From Brumimicrobium aurantiacum (GTDB lineage Bacteria; Bacteroidota; Bacteroidia; Flavobacteriales_D; Crocinitomicaceae), in contig NZ_QURB01000002.1 of assembly GCF_003402975.1 (NCBI RefSeq), positions 484,101 through 548,100 of the forward strand: a stretch of 64,000 nucleotides of DNA, given 5' to 3'. A program made the position numbers and the translations under genes. This document shows positions 27,696 through 36,372 of the stretch, one piece after another (the stretch's first letter is position 1; every line of letters starts with the position of its first letter). A model generated the notes under the pieces. The model worked only from the letters and a program-made list of their open reading frames with translations, ran no database searches and was not told where the DNA came from.

Positions 27696-28181
27696 ATGAG
27701 TAAGGAGAAGAAAGAGAATTCACAACAACACGACAATAAAGATTTCATCAATCCGATTGATCCAGATCACATTACAGAAAATCCACATAACCTGCCTTAT
27801 CCTCACACAACAGGAAGTGCATTGGTAAAGCCGGAAGACGAAGGTAAATTGAAAAGTCGTGCCCTCAACGCCATGGATCACCAAACTGACATGCAGTTAA
27901 AACAACTGTATGAACAAATGAATTTACTGGCCGAACAAGCCAAAGGTCTACAAGACAGAAAAGTGATTTCAGAAAAGATTTACAATGCTGAAATGCGATT
28001 TGAGCCACTCATTAATCACATTTATCACCTCTACCAAAAGGAAGATAAAACCTATTTACTTTCATTGATTGCGCCTGACCAATGGGGAAGGTCTAAAAAG
28101 TCATTCGAATTTGTTGCCACTGTGCGATTATTGGCAGACCATACATGGGATATTATAGAAAAATCTGATATTGAAATATAA
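27696..28181 (+). CDS. DUF2452 domain protein
   Basis: A 161-residue cytoplasmic protein of the DUF2452 family, whose function is unknown. The conserved N-terminal block reads NPIDPDHITENPHNLPYPHT (about residues 19-38), followed by a helical region and a C-terminal block PDQWGRSKKSFEFVATVRLL. There is no signal peptide or membrane helix. It is a single gene divergent from fabI. The sequence suggests a small globular protein but no activity can be named. Confidence 0.8.
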   Translation: MSKEKKENSQQHDNKDFINPIDPDHITENPHNLPYPHTTGSALVKPEDEGKLKSRALNAMDHQTDMQLKQLYEQMNLLAEQAKGLQDRKVISEKIYNAEMRFEPLINHIYHLYQKEDKTYLLSLIAPDQWGRSKKSFEFVATVRLLADHTWDIIEKSDIEI

Positions 28182-28211
28182 TCAACATTTAAATCAAAAG
28201 AAAAACAGAAA

Positions 28212-29234
28212 CTATATATTATAATTGGTTTTCATTTGCTTAATTCGTTTCACCAATTCATCTTTTAGACTATTTGGTTCTTGAACAATAATATCACCAC
28301 CATAGCTTAGTAATTCACGAATTAATTCTTCTGAAATCAAAGCGAATAGCTCAAATTTAGTATGTTCTAGTGTATCTAAAACAATTTTCTGACTTTCATG
28401 AAAGGGTTGTGAATTAATATACTTTGCTGCAATATTTCCTGCTGAAAAAATAATCTTCTCTGGTCTTGCCTCAGCAGAAGCAGTAATACCAATGGAATGT
28501 CTAAAAAATAAATCAGCTTTAAAATCACTCGGCTTCTCTCCTACTTGTTCAATAATTTCTAAGTCCGAAATTCGATCTAAAGCATAAGTAATTACCTTCT
28601 CCTTCACAGAATCAAAACAAATAAGATACCATCGATTATTGTACTCTTTCAAAAGCAAGGGGGTTACCTTACGCTGTTTCTTCACTTGAGTAACAAAACT
28701 TTCATACATGAAATAAGCAATGTATTGATGCTGAATTGCAGAAAGCAAAGGCTGAAGAAATTCGTTTCCTTTGGCCGCAGTGGATTTCTCAAATTGTATC
28801 ATCTGATCAATATCTGCATCTGATTTTCGTGCATCGGAATCGACATTTACCCTATCAATGATTTTATTCAAAGCAAAACCAAAATTTTGAAACATCTCCG
28901 TTTCCTTAAATTGTGATAAAGTGCTTAACGCAAATTGAATGGATGTTAAATCATCTTCCGATAAAGGCTTTTCATTAATTGTAAAATCAGGATTGTCATA
29001 ATAATATCCTTTATGTGCTTTAGAATATTTTATCGGCGCATCCATTTCTTGACGCATAGCAAAAAGGTCTTTCTCTATGGTAGAATCAGAAATATGTTTT
29101 CCATTTGTGTCACCATACAATTCCATTTCACAAGCATGACGCAAATCTAATTTTGAAGGATAAGGATTATAGGTATTTCCTAAGGCTTTATCTATAATTC
29201 TATAACGAATAAGTGCATTCTTTATATGCGGCAT
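28212..29234 (-). CDS. WYL-domain transcriptional regulator
   Basis: A 340-residue regulator. An N-terminal helix-turn-helix region (residues 1-75, beginning with ALIRYRIIDKAL) is followed by a WYL domain (about 165-250) with the strand RKVTPLLLKEYNNRWYLICFD, and a C-terminal extension. WYL domains bind small ligands or nucleic acid and often control stress or defence genes. No CRISPR, CBASS or other defence cluster is near. It lies 20 bases downstream of the M48 peptidase gene on the same strand, so it may belong to the LemA unit. Confidence 0.88.
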   Translation of the reverse strand: MPHIKNALIRYRIIDKALGNTYNPYPSKLDLRHACEMELYGDTNGKHISDSTIEKDLFAMRQEMDAPIKYSKAHKGYYYDNPDFTINEKPLSEDDLTSIQFALSTLSQFKETEMFQNFGFALNKIIDRVNVDSDARKSDADIDQMIQFEKSTAAKGNEFLQPLLSAIQHQYIAYFMYESFVTQVKKQRKVTPLLLKEYNNRWYLICFDSVKEKVITYALDRISDLEIIEQVGEKPSDFKADLFFRHSIGITASAEARPEKIIFSAGNIAAKYINSQPFHESQKIVLDTLEHTKFELFALISEELIRELLSYGGDIIVQEPNSLKDELVKRIKQMKTNYNI

Positions 29235-29254
29235 TTTAACGCTTTTAAATCGAT

Positions 29255-30217
29255 TTAAAATTGTTTAAGAATTTGAATTCTTTTTTCAATTGGTGGATGA
29301 GTTGAAAACATTCCTTTGAAGCCTCCAAATAAACTTGCAGAAGTATCTTCAGGAGCGTTTTCTATAAACATTTGTTGAACATCCTCGTTTTTTACGGCAT
29401 CAACGTGATGATTTCCTGATATCTTTTCTAAAGCACTAGCTAAACCTAAAGGATTTTTAGTCATTTCAGCAGCACCTGAATCTGCCAAGTATTCTCTTTT
29501 ACGACTTAAAGCAAATTTAAAAAGTAAGGATAAAAAATAAGCCAATGCAGCTAAAACCATAATGACAACCATTACAGCAGCTCCACCTTTACCGTCATTT
29601 TTATTGTTTCTTCGAGAAGACATTCCACCATATAGAAATGAACGAAAGGCAAATTGTAAGATAAAAGAGAAAATACCAACAAAAACAATTGAAACGATGA
29701 GTAATTTTACATCATTATTGCGAATATGCATTAATTCATGTGCTATTACTCCCTCCAGTTCTTCGTCGTTGAGTTGATCAATAATCCCACGTGTCAATGT
29801 AACTGTGAAGTTCTTTTGATTAATTCCACTAGCAAATGCATTTAATGCTTGGCTTTCAATGATTCTCAACTTTGGCATTGGCATTCCAACACTGATACAC
29901 AAGTTCTCTGTTAGATTGTAAACACGCATATGGTCCTTTCGAGAAAGTGTATGAGATTTGGCCGCACGATTAATCATTGCAGTATTAAAAAAATAGGCGA
30001 TCAAGAACCAAACAGCAACTCCACCAAGTATATAAGGAATGGTAATAATAAATTGATCGAATACAAAGTTTAAATTTGGTGGGCCTTCTTCACTATAATT
30101 TACAATAAAAAAGAAAAGGAAAACCATAATTAACACCAAAATCGGAAAGCCCATGAGTAATAAGATAGACTTTCTATTGTTACTGCTTATTTGTTGCTGT
30201 AAACCAATGTATTTCAT
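29255..30217 (-). CDS. M48 family metallopeptidase, HtpX-like
   Basis: A 320-residue membrane zinc peptidase. Two N-terminal transmembrane helices (about 17-38 and 54-74) precede the zinc motif HELMH in VIAHELMHIRNND near residue 160. Another helix pair follows, then the downstream zinc-ligand region EYLADSGAAEMTK near residue 243. HtpX-like enzymes degrade damaged inner-membrane proteins. It lies 17 bases downstream of lemA. This LemA-M48 pairing is a recurrent arrangement in bacteria. Confidence 0.93.
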   Translation of the reverse strand: MKYIGLQQQISSNNRKSILLLMGFPILVLIMVFLFFFIVNYSEEGPPNLNFVFDQFIITIPYILGGVAVWFLIAYFFNTAMINRAAKSHTLSRKDHMRVYNLTENLCISVGMPMPKLRIIESQALNAFASGINQKNFTVTLTRGIIDQLNDEELEGVIAHELMHIRNNDVKLLIVSIVFVGIFSFILQFAFRSFLYGGMSSRRNNKNDGKGGAAVMVVIMVLAALAYFLSLLFKFALSRKREYLADSGAAEMTKNPLGLASALEKISGNHHVDAVKNEDVQQMFIENAPEDTSASLFGGFKGMFSTHPPIEKRIQILKQF

Positions 30218-30234
30218 AGAGAACTATAGATCAA

Positions 30235-30798
30235 TTAAAACTTAATCTCAGGAGCTTTATCTAAAACAACTCTTTCTGCTTGTCCAACGTCAAACATTGG
30301 TTCTTCTTTGAATCCAAACATCCCTGCGAAAACTATATTCGGGAATTTTTGAACCGATACATTTAGCTCTTTAGTTGATGAATTAAAGAATCGTCTTACT
30401 GCAGCTAATTTATTTTCTATATCAGCCAACTCATTTTGTAATTGCATAAAGTTTGAACTTGCTTTTAAATCAGGGTAAGCTTCAACTTGAATGTTTAAAC
30501 CACTCAATGCTGAGTCCAATTGTTTTTCTGCAGCTATTTTTTCATTAACAGAACTTGCATTTATTGCTGCTTGTCGGGCCGCTGTTACCGCACCCAAAGT
30601 CCCTGCTTCATGTTCCATATATCCTTTTACCGCTCCCACTAATTGAGGAACTAAATCATGACGTTGTTTTAATTGAACATCAATATCTGCAAAAGCATTA
30701 TCTCTGTTTTCTCTTAATCTTACTAAACTGTTGTAAATTGAAATGACCCATATAACGAGTACCGCAACAACAATAATTCCTATCCAAAATCCACTCAT
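30235..30798 (-). CDS. lemA: LemA family protein
   Basis: A 187-residue protein with one N-terminal transmembrane helix (about residues 4-23) and an extracytoplasmic helical domain. The family signature YNSLVRLRENRDNAFADIDVQLKQRHDLVPQLVG begins at residue 22, shown here as its leading part and the QRHDLVPQL core. The LemA role is not well understood. It is frequently encoded with HtpX-like peptidases or membrane TPM-domain proteins. First gene of a likely three-gene unit with the M48 peptidase and the WYL regulator. Confidence 0.93.
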   Translation of the reverse strand: MSGFWIGIIVVAVLVIWVISIYNSLVRLRENRDNAFADIDVQLKQRHDLVPQLVGAVKGYMEHEAGTLGAVTAARQAAINASSVNEKIAAEKQLDSALSGLNIQVEAYPDLKASSNFMQLQNELADIENKLAAVRRFFNSSTKELNVSVQKFPNIVFAGMFGFKEEPMFDVGQAERVVLDKAPEIKF

Positions 30799-30998
30799 AT
30801 TTCATGTTTTATTTATTATAAAAATAGTAAAATTTTAAATGTAAAAATTAAGATCTTTTTATATTATGATTTTTTAATGAACAAGTATTCTTTGAACATT
30901 TTAATCTTGAAAATTTTATAGCCTTAAAACTAAAGATACAACAGAAAGCTATCTTTTATTACAATATTTTTTTTTTGAATTGAACAATCACTTTTGAA

Positions 30999-32621
30999 AT
31001 GTATAAAGTACTTCCTACTATTTTGGCTATCACCTTAAATTTCATATTTATCTCTCAGGCCCCTGGATACAACTATGGAAAACAAATCATTATTAATTCA
31101 AGTAAAGTTTCGGGAACTAGTAACTTGAGCAATTTTCCTGTACTCATTTCTTTTACAGATCCTGATTTAAGATCAAATGCAAATGGTGGTAGAATTCAAA
31201 ATGAAAATGGTTATGACATCACATTTACTTCAGATGATTGTGTAACTGAACTCGATTATGAAATTGAAAGCTATAACGCTGCAAATGGAACATATAATAT
31301 ATGGGTGAAAATTCCTTCGTTACTTGCTACTTCTGATTATGCTTTGTATATGTATTATGGAAATAATACAATAACTTCAAACCCCTCCTCCGCTAACACA
31401 TGGAGTCACGGATATGATGGAGTATGGCACCTCCATAATGATTTGTTGGACGCATCTGCATCTGGTAACAACGGTTCTAACTTTGGGTCGACAAATACAT
31501 CCCCTTCTAAAATAGCAAATGGTCAAAACTTTGCAAGACCAAATCATTATATCTCAATTAATAATCATCCTTCAAGAACTGGTAGTTTTAGTTATTCTGG
31601 GTGGGCAAAAACAATTAATCGTTCTAGTCATGGACAACGTATAATCTGTGATGATGAAAACAATAGCAATGGTAGTCATGCCCTAAGCGTTGGAGATCCA
31701 GGTACTGGAAGAATTCGATTCTACATTCGTGGAATGAATCCTGTGAGTTTAGATAGTCCGGTTTTAATTTCTAATAACACTTGGCATTATTGCGTTGCGA
31801 GTTACGATAATTCAACAAAAGAGAAGAAAATTTACATTGATGGAATTGAGGTTGCATCAGAAAATGTAACAGGGACATTAGTAGCGGCTTCAGGAACTCC
31901 ATCAATTGGTGGGGAAAACTCATCTGGAGAAGTAAACAATCGATTTTCTGGAGATCTAGATGAGATAAGAGCGATTCCATCTGTTTTGTCTCCTGACTGG
32001 ATTAAAACAGAGTTCAACAATCAAAATAGTCCGTCGGATTTTTACAGTATTTCAGCAGAATATCCTGCAGAGGATTTATGTATAACACTTCCTATAAAAT
32101 TAATTGATTTTAATGCAAAACTACTCGATGAACGAAAAGTTGAGATCAATTGGATAACTTCATCTGAAGTAAATAATAGTCACTTTATTGTTCAAAAATC
32201 AAAGCATAATGAATGGATAAATTTAGAAAAAGTAAAAGCTGCTGGAAATTCAAGTACGCAAAGGATTAACCAAATAATTGACAATAATCCATTTAAAGGT
32301 GTTTCATATTACAGGTTAAAGCAGGTATATTTTGATGGAAAATTCTCTTATTCAGCAGTAAGAACTATTGACAACTCAAACGAAAATAATGGGAATTTAA
32401 ATATATATCCAAATCCGACCAATCATTCAGTTACTATTTCTGGAGACGCTTTTGAACTAGAGCAATTGAATTTAATAAGTTTAACGGGAAAAGAGATTAC
32501 CCATCTAGTTAAGTTCACGAAACTCAATAGCTCTAAATACATTCTCGATATTTCTAAATTATCTAAAGGTCAATATCTTTTAAAAACTAAAACGAAGGTT
32601 TATAGAATTCAAAAAATATAG
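30999..32621 (+). CDS. T9SS cargo protein with DUF2341 and LamG-like domains
   Basis: A 540-residue secreted protein. After a signal peptide (about 1-20) comes a DUF2341 domain (about 25-130, with FPVLISFTDPDLRS and YALYMYYGN). A LamG/concanavalin A-like domain follows (about 145-330, starting GVWHLHNDLLDASASGNNG). A fibronectin-like segment (about 365-450) precedes a C-terminal T9SS type A sorting domain with NIYPNPTNHSVTI near residue 470. It should be exported by the type IX system and attached to or released from the surface. The ligand is unknown but carbohydrate binding is plausible. Confidence 0.88.
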   Translation: MYKVLPTILAITLNFIFISQAPGYNYGKQIIINSSKVSGTSNLSNFPVLISFTDPDLRSNANGGRIQNENGYDITFTSDDCVTELDYEIESYNAANGTYNIWVKIPSLLATSDYALYMYYGNNTITSNPSSANTWSHGYDGVWHLHNDLLDASASGNNGSNFGSTNTSPSKIANGQNFARPNHYISINNHPSRTGSFSYSGWAKTINRSSHGQRIICDDENNSNGSHALSVGDPGTGRIRFYIRGMNPVSLDSPVLISNNTWHYCVASYDNSTKEKKIYIDGIEVASENVTGTLVAASGTPSIGGENSSGEVNNRFSGDLDEIRAIPSVLSPDWIKTEFNNQNSPSDFYSISAEYPAEDLCITLPIKLIDFNAKLLDERKVEINWITSSEVNNSHFIVQKSKHNEWINLEKVKAAGNSSTQRINQIIDNNPFKGVSYYRLKQVYFDGKFSYSAVRTIDNSNENNGNLNIYPNPTNHSVTISGDAFELEQLNLISLTGKEITHLVKFTKLNSSKYILDISKLSKGQYLLKTKTKVYRIQKI

Positions 32622-33027
32622 TTTATTATCCTTTTGCTTTCTTCTTTGAGTCTTCAAAATAATTGAAATTCTTACCAAAAGAAAATACCAGAAGTTAGTT
32701 CTATAATAGAATGAACAAAATTATATGATTGTTCTATAACGAAGTAATGAATGCTTCATTGATGCATTTCATCACTTTACCAACATTAGTAAGATTGATA
32801 TTTTCGTCCATTAAAAAGTTATTCATTAACGAAATTGAAATAACTAAGCATACTATATAAAATTGATTGTAATCCACAATTATTGGATTAAAATTTTTTT
32901 ATCAAATATTAATTTTAAGATAGCTCAAATAAAAATACAGTACATCAAACTTATCTGAACAAAGTTAAAACCACAAAAAAATCCCGACATTTCTGCCGGG
33001 ATTTAATATTATGTTAGAAGTTTAAAA
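32622..33027. other. Intergenic region between T9SS cargo gene and secDF
   Basis: About 406 AT-rich bases. Apart from the secDF terminator at 32981-33003, no coding frame, RNA or strong promoter was seen. Short direct repeats of low complexity occur, but none is convincing. Confidence 0.6.
32981..33003 (-). terminator. Rho-independent terminator of secDF
   Basis: ATCCCGAC (32981-32988) pairs with GCCGGGAT (32995-33002) with one mismatch. On the minus strand this is followed by a run of seven Ts. It lies 25 bases past the secDF stop. Confidence 0.85.
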
Positions 33028-36000
33028 CTACGCTTCCGTAATTTCGTCATTCTTTTTCTTTTTCAATAAATCTGCTACGATTGGTGTTGCAACACAAACA
33101 GAAGAGTAAGTACCAACAATCACACCGATCATTAAGGCAAATACAAATCCTTTTATTGCACCTCCATCAAAGATGAAGATTGTTAACAATACAATAAACG
33201 TAGACAATGAAGTATTGATCGTACGACCTAATGTAGAGTTAATTGCATCATTAATAATATCGTTTTGAGATTTTCTTCTGTATTTGTTTAAGAACTCACG
33301 AATTCTATCAAATACAACAACCGTATCATTAATTGAGTAACCTACAACAGTAAGAATTGCAGCGATAAATGCTTGGTCAACCTCCATGTTGAATGGAAGA
33401 ATACCATGCAACATTGCAAACAATCCAAGTACAATAATCACATCATGTGACATTGCTACGATTGCTCCTAAACCATATTGCCATTTTCCGAATCGGATTA
33501 AGATATAAACGAAAATGATAATCAATGAAAGGATAATTGCGATAGAAGAAGACTTTTGCAATTCTTCAGAAACAGTTGGTGAAACTGAACGACTGTTTTC
33601 AATCGTTGCAACACCATAGTCATCTTCAACACTTGCCAATGCTGCAAGTAAGTCTTTACGTACATCAGCTTCAGAGTTTGGAACATTTTGTAAGTAATCT
33701 GTTGCAATTTCTACACGGTAATCAGAGTTTCTTACCTTCACTTCAACAGAAGCTTTAGATTCGTCAACAACTAATGTGTTTCTAATTACTTCAGTTAATT
33801 CTTCAACGTTTTGTCCTACTGGTTTTTCAAAAACAGTTTCATAAGTACGACCACCAGCGAATTCTACAGAAGGCTTCAATCCTCTAGTAGAAATTGCAAT
33901 AATACCTGCTAAAACAAAAATTCCTGAAACGATATAGAACTTTTTACGGTTTTTAATAAAACCTAAGTTGATGTTTGTAAAGGCATTTTTAGAAATCGAA
34001 GTCGTAAATGCAAATCCTTTGTTTTTTGAAACTTGAGATTCAAAAATCAAACGTGTAATAACAACGGCAGCGAATACAGAAGTAAAGATACCGATGATTA
34101 ACGTAGTTGCGAAACTTTCGATTGGTCCTGTACCAAATGTTTTCAATACGATAGCAACTAATAATGTTGTTACGTTGGCATCAATAATCGAAGACAATGC
34201 ATTACTATAACCGTCTTTGATAGCCAACTTCATACCTTTACCTTCACGAATTTCTTCACGAACACGTTCGAAGATCAGTACGTTTGCATCCACAGACATA
34301 CCAATTGTTAATACGATACCTGCAATACCTGCTAGTGTTAGAACAGCACCAAATGCAGCTAAGAAACCTACAATTAATACGATATTCATAATCAAAGCAA
34401 TATCAGCAACTAAACCTGCTCTACCGTAATAGAACACCATGTAAATCAATACTAATGCAAGCGCAAAAGCGAAAGAAATTAAACCAGAACGTGAATTTTC
34501 TTCACCGATTGTTGGTCCAACAACTGCTTCATCTACAATAATACATGGAGCAGGAAGCGCTCCAGCGTTCAATAGGTTCGTTAAGTTTTGTGCCTCAGCC
34601 ACTGTAAAATCACCAGAGATTAGAGTTTGTCCTCCTGTAATTGCACCGTTAATAATTGGCGCGCTGTACACTTTATTATCCATTGTAATGGCAATAAAGT
34701 TTCCAACATTTTCAGAAGTCATTTTACCCCACTCTTCAGCACCACGGTCACTCATGTCGATACTTACACCTCTATCAGATTGATTTGGATCAAAAGATAA
34801 ACGGGCATTTTCGATATCAGTACCACCTACTCTTGCTTTAAGGTCTTGAGGTATCTTCATAGCATATAAAGTGTAATATAAAGTATCAGAAACTCCGATA
34901 TTATCACTTTTAGCACCCCAAACGAATCTGATGTTTTCCAACATCATTTCTTCAGCCTTTTCATTTAAGATTTTATTCACCTTAGAAGTATCAGAAGATT
35001 TAGAAAAACCTAAACGAGGACTGTTTTGGAATCTATTTTCAGCATCAATATTTACTTGGAACATTTTACCAAAGTCAGACAGTCTAAAAGATGTATCTTC
35101 TTCAGCATCATTTTCCATTCCTAACTCCTCCTCAAGAGACATTTCAGTTGTGTCTTCTTCAGTAGTTTCTGCAACATCTTCTGTAACAGTTGTATCTTCT
35201 TCTTCAGAGAATAAGTCTTCAAACTCATCATCACTTACGTCATCAGAACGCTCAATTAACAATTCATTAAAGAAACCTCCTAGTTCTTGTCCTTTATATG
35301 CAAGGTAAAACTCAAGATTTGCAGTTGATTGAAGACGCTCTCTTACAGTTGCTTGATCTTTAACACCTGGAAGTTCGATATACAAACGGTTAGCATTATC
35401 ATCTTTTGTGATATTAGGTTGAGCAACCCCGAATTGGTTAATACGATTTTCCATAATCGTTTCAACACCGTCAAGTGCACCTTCAGAAAGACTTCTTAAG
35501 TATTCTTTAGTTTCCTCATCTGTTGCTTTGTTTGTAATCTTAGAAACAACATCATCTGTTGAGAATTCACGAATCAAAAGACGGTCTGGGTACATTTCTT
35601 GATGCTTCGCAACAAAAATATCGATGAAGTCTCCTCCTTGGGCATTGAATTCCTCCAAAGCACTTTCGTAAGGTTTCTTAAAATGTAAATCTCTTGGGTT
35701 AAGAGCTGCATTTTGTACTAAGTCAGACATTGATAACTCAAGTGTTACTGACATACCTCCTTCAAGGTCAAGTCCAAGCGAAACGCTTTTCCCTTTTACT
35801 TCATTGAAAGTGTTTCCTAAGAAAACTTCTTCTTCATTTTTCTCCTTTAAAATTTCATTGATAAAAGCAGCTTTAGCCAAAGCTTCAGCTTCATTATTTG
35901 TACTGAAATTTACAAAAGTTCCGTTTGGCAACTTAACTGAGTCACCATTCGCACTAGCCTTAAGAGCTTCCACTCTTTCAGTAGCTAATACTTCTGCTTC

Positions 36001-36099
36001 TTTTTCAATACCACCTCCAATGAACGAAAATGAGATTTGGTAAATACTTACAACAAGAAGTAATATTGTAAAAAACCAAAAAAATCCTTTGTTACGCAT
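33028..36099 (-). CDS. secDF: Fused protein translocase SecDF
   Basis: A 1023-residue fusion of SecD and SecF, the proton-driven accessory subunits that pull proteins through SecYEG on the periplasmic side. The SecD half (about residues 1-690) has the first transmembrane helix, the P1 domain, an acidic low-complexity insert (about 290-340, rich in Glu, Asp and Thr), the SecD periplasmic head and a membrane block with GMSVDANVLIFERVREE. The SecF half (about 700-1023) has its own membrane block with GYSINDTVVVFDRIRE. Such fusions are standard in Bacteroidota. The acidic insert is noticeable. A good promoter lies just upstream. Confidence 0.96.
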   Translation of the reverse strand: MRNKGFFWFFTILLLVVSIYQISFSFIGGGIEKEAEVLATERVEALKASANGDSVKLPNGTFVNFSTNNEAEALAKAAFINEILKEKNEEEVFLGNTFNEVKGKSVSLGLDLEGGMSVTLELSMSDLVQNAALNPRDLHFKKPYESALEEFNAQGGDFIDIFVAKHQEMYPDRLLIREFSTDDVVSKITNKATDEETKEYLRSLSEGALDGVETIMENRINQFGVAQPNITKDDNANRLYIELPGVKDQATVRERLQSTANLEFYLAYKGQELGGFFNELLIERSDDVSDDEFEDLFSEEEDTTVTEDVAETTEEDTTEMSLEEELGMENDAEEDTSFRLSDFGKMFQVNIDAENRFQNSPRLGFSKSSDTSKVNKILNEKAEEMMLENIRFVWGAKSDNIGVSDTLYYTLYAMKIPQDLKARVGGTDIENARLSFDPNQSDRGVSIDMSDRGAEEWGKMTSENVGNFIAITMDNKVYSAPIINGAITGGQTLISGDFTVAEAQNLTNLLNAGALPAPCIIVDEAVVGPTIGEENSRSGLISFAFALALVLIYMVFYYGRAGLVADIALIMNIVLIVGFLAAFGAVLTLAGIAGIVLTIGMSVDANVLIFERVREEIREGKGMKLAIKDGYSNALSSIIDANVTTLLVAIVLKTFGTGPIESFATTLIIGIFTSVFAAVVITRLIFESQVSKNKGFAFTTSISKNAFTNINLGFIKNRKKFYIVSGIFVLAGIIAISTRGLKPSVEFAGGRTYETVFEKPVGQNVEELTEVIRNTLVVDESKASVEVKVRNSDYRVEIATDYLQNVPNSEADVRKDLLAALASVEDDYGVATIENSRSVSPTVSEELQKSSSIAIILSLIIIFVYILIRFGKWQYGLGAIVAMSHDVIIVLGLFAMLHGILPFNMEVDQAFIAAILTVVGYSINDTVVVFDRIREFLNKYRRKSQNDIINDAINSTLGRTINTSLSTFIVLLTIFIFDGGAIKGFVFALMIGVIVGTYSSVCVATPIVADLLKKKKNDEITEA

Positions 36100-36131
36100 A
36101 GTTAAAGTGTCGTTTATTATTTAATAGCTGG

Positions 36132-36162
36132 CAAATATAGAATTATCATTTATTAATCACAA
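36132..36162 (-). promoter_or_regulatory. Promoter of secDF (-7 and -33 elements)
   Basis: On the minus strand TATATTTG (CAAATATA at 36132-36139) matches TAnnTTTG. A TTG (CAA at 36160-36162) lies 20 bases further upstream. This is the best-spaced Bacteroidota promoter in the window. Confidence 0.6.
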
Positions 36163-36289
36163 CCTAAACTGCAAGTAGTTCTGATTTTTTTTAAAAACAC
36201 ATTTTTCAGAAATATTTTCTTTTTCATAAACAAATAGAAAAGCCTTCATAATGCTGGTTCACTACTCCAACAAGGCTAATCTCGCGAAA

Positions 36290-36321
36290 TTGCTGAAAGT
36301 TCTGAGAATTTACTATTTTTG
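36290..36321 (+). promoter_or_regulatory. Promoter of the S46 peptidase gene
   Basis: The -7 element TATTTTTG is at 36314-36321 and a TTG lies at 36290-36292, 21 bases upstream. The leader to the ATG is about 45 bases. Confidence 0.55.
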
Positions 36322-36372
36322 CCCTCGTTTAACAATTTGAAACACCCTTTTTAAATAACAAGAAAAATAGAT

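Noticed and set aside
34931-35308. Serine-rich frame opposite secDF
   Set aside because: It is a shadow of the acidic insert of SecDF on the other strand and has no promoter or homology features.
36100-36372. tRNA-like T-loop (GGTTCACTACTCC) upstream of the S46 peptidase
   Set aside because: No acceptor or anticodon stems could be built around it.
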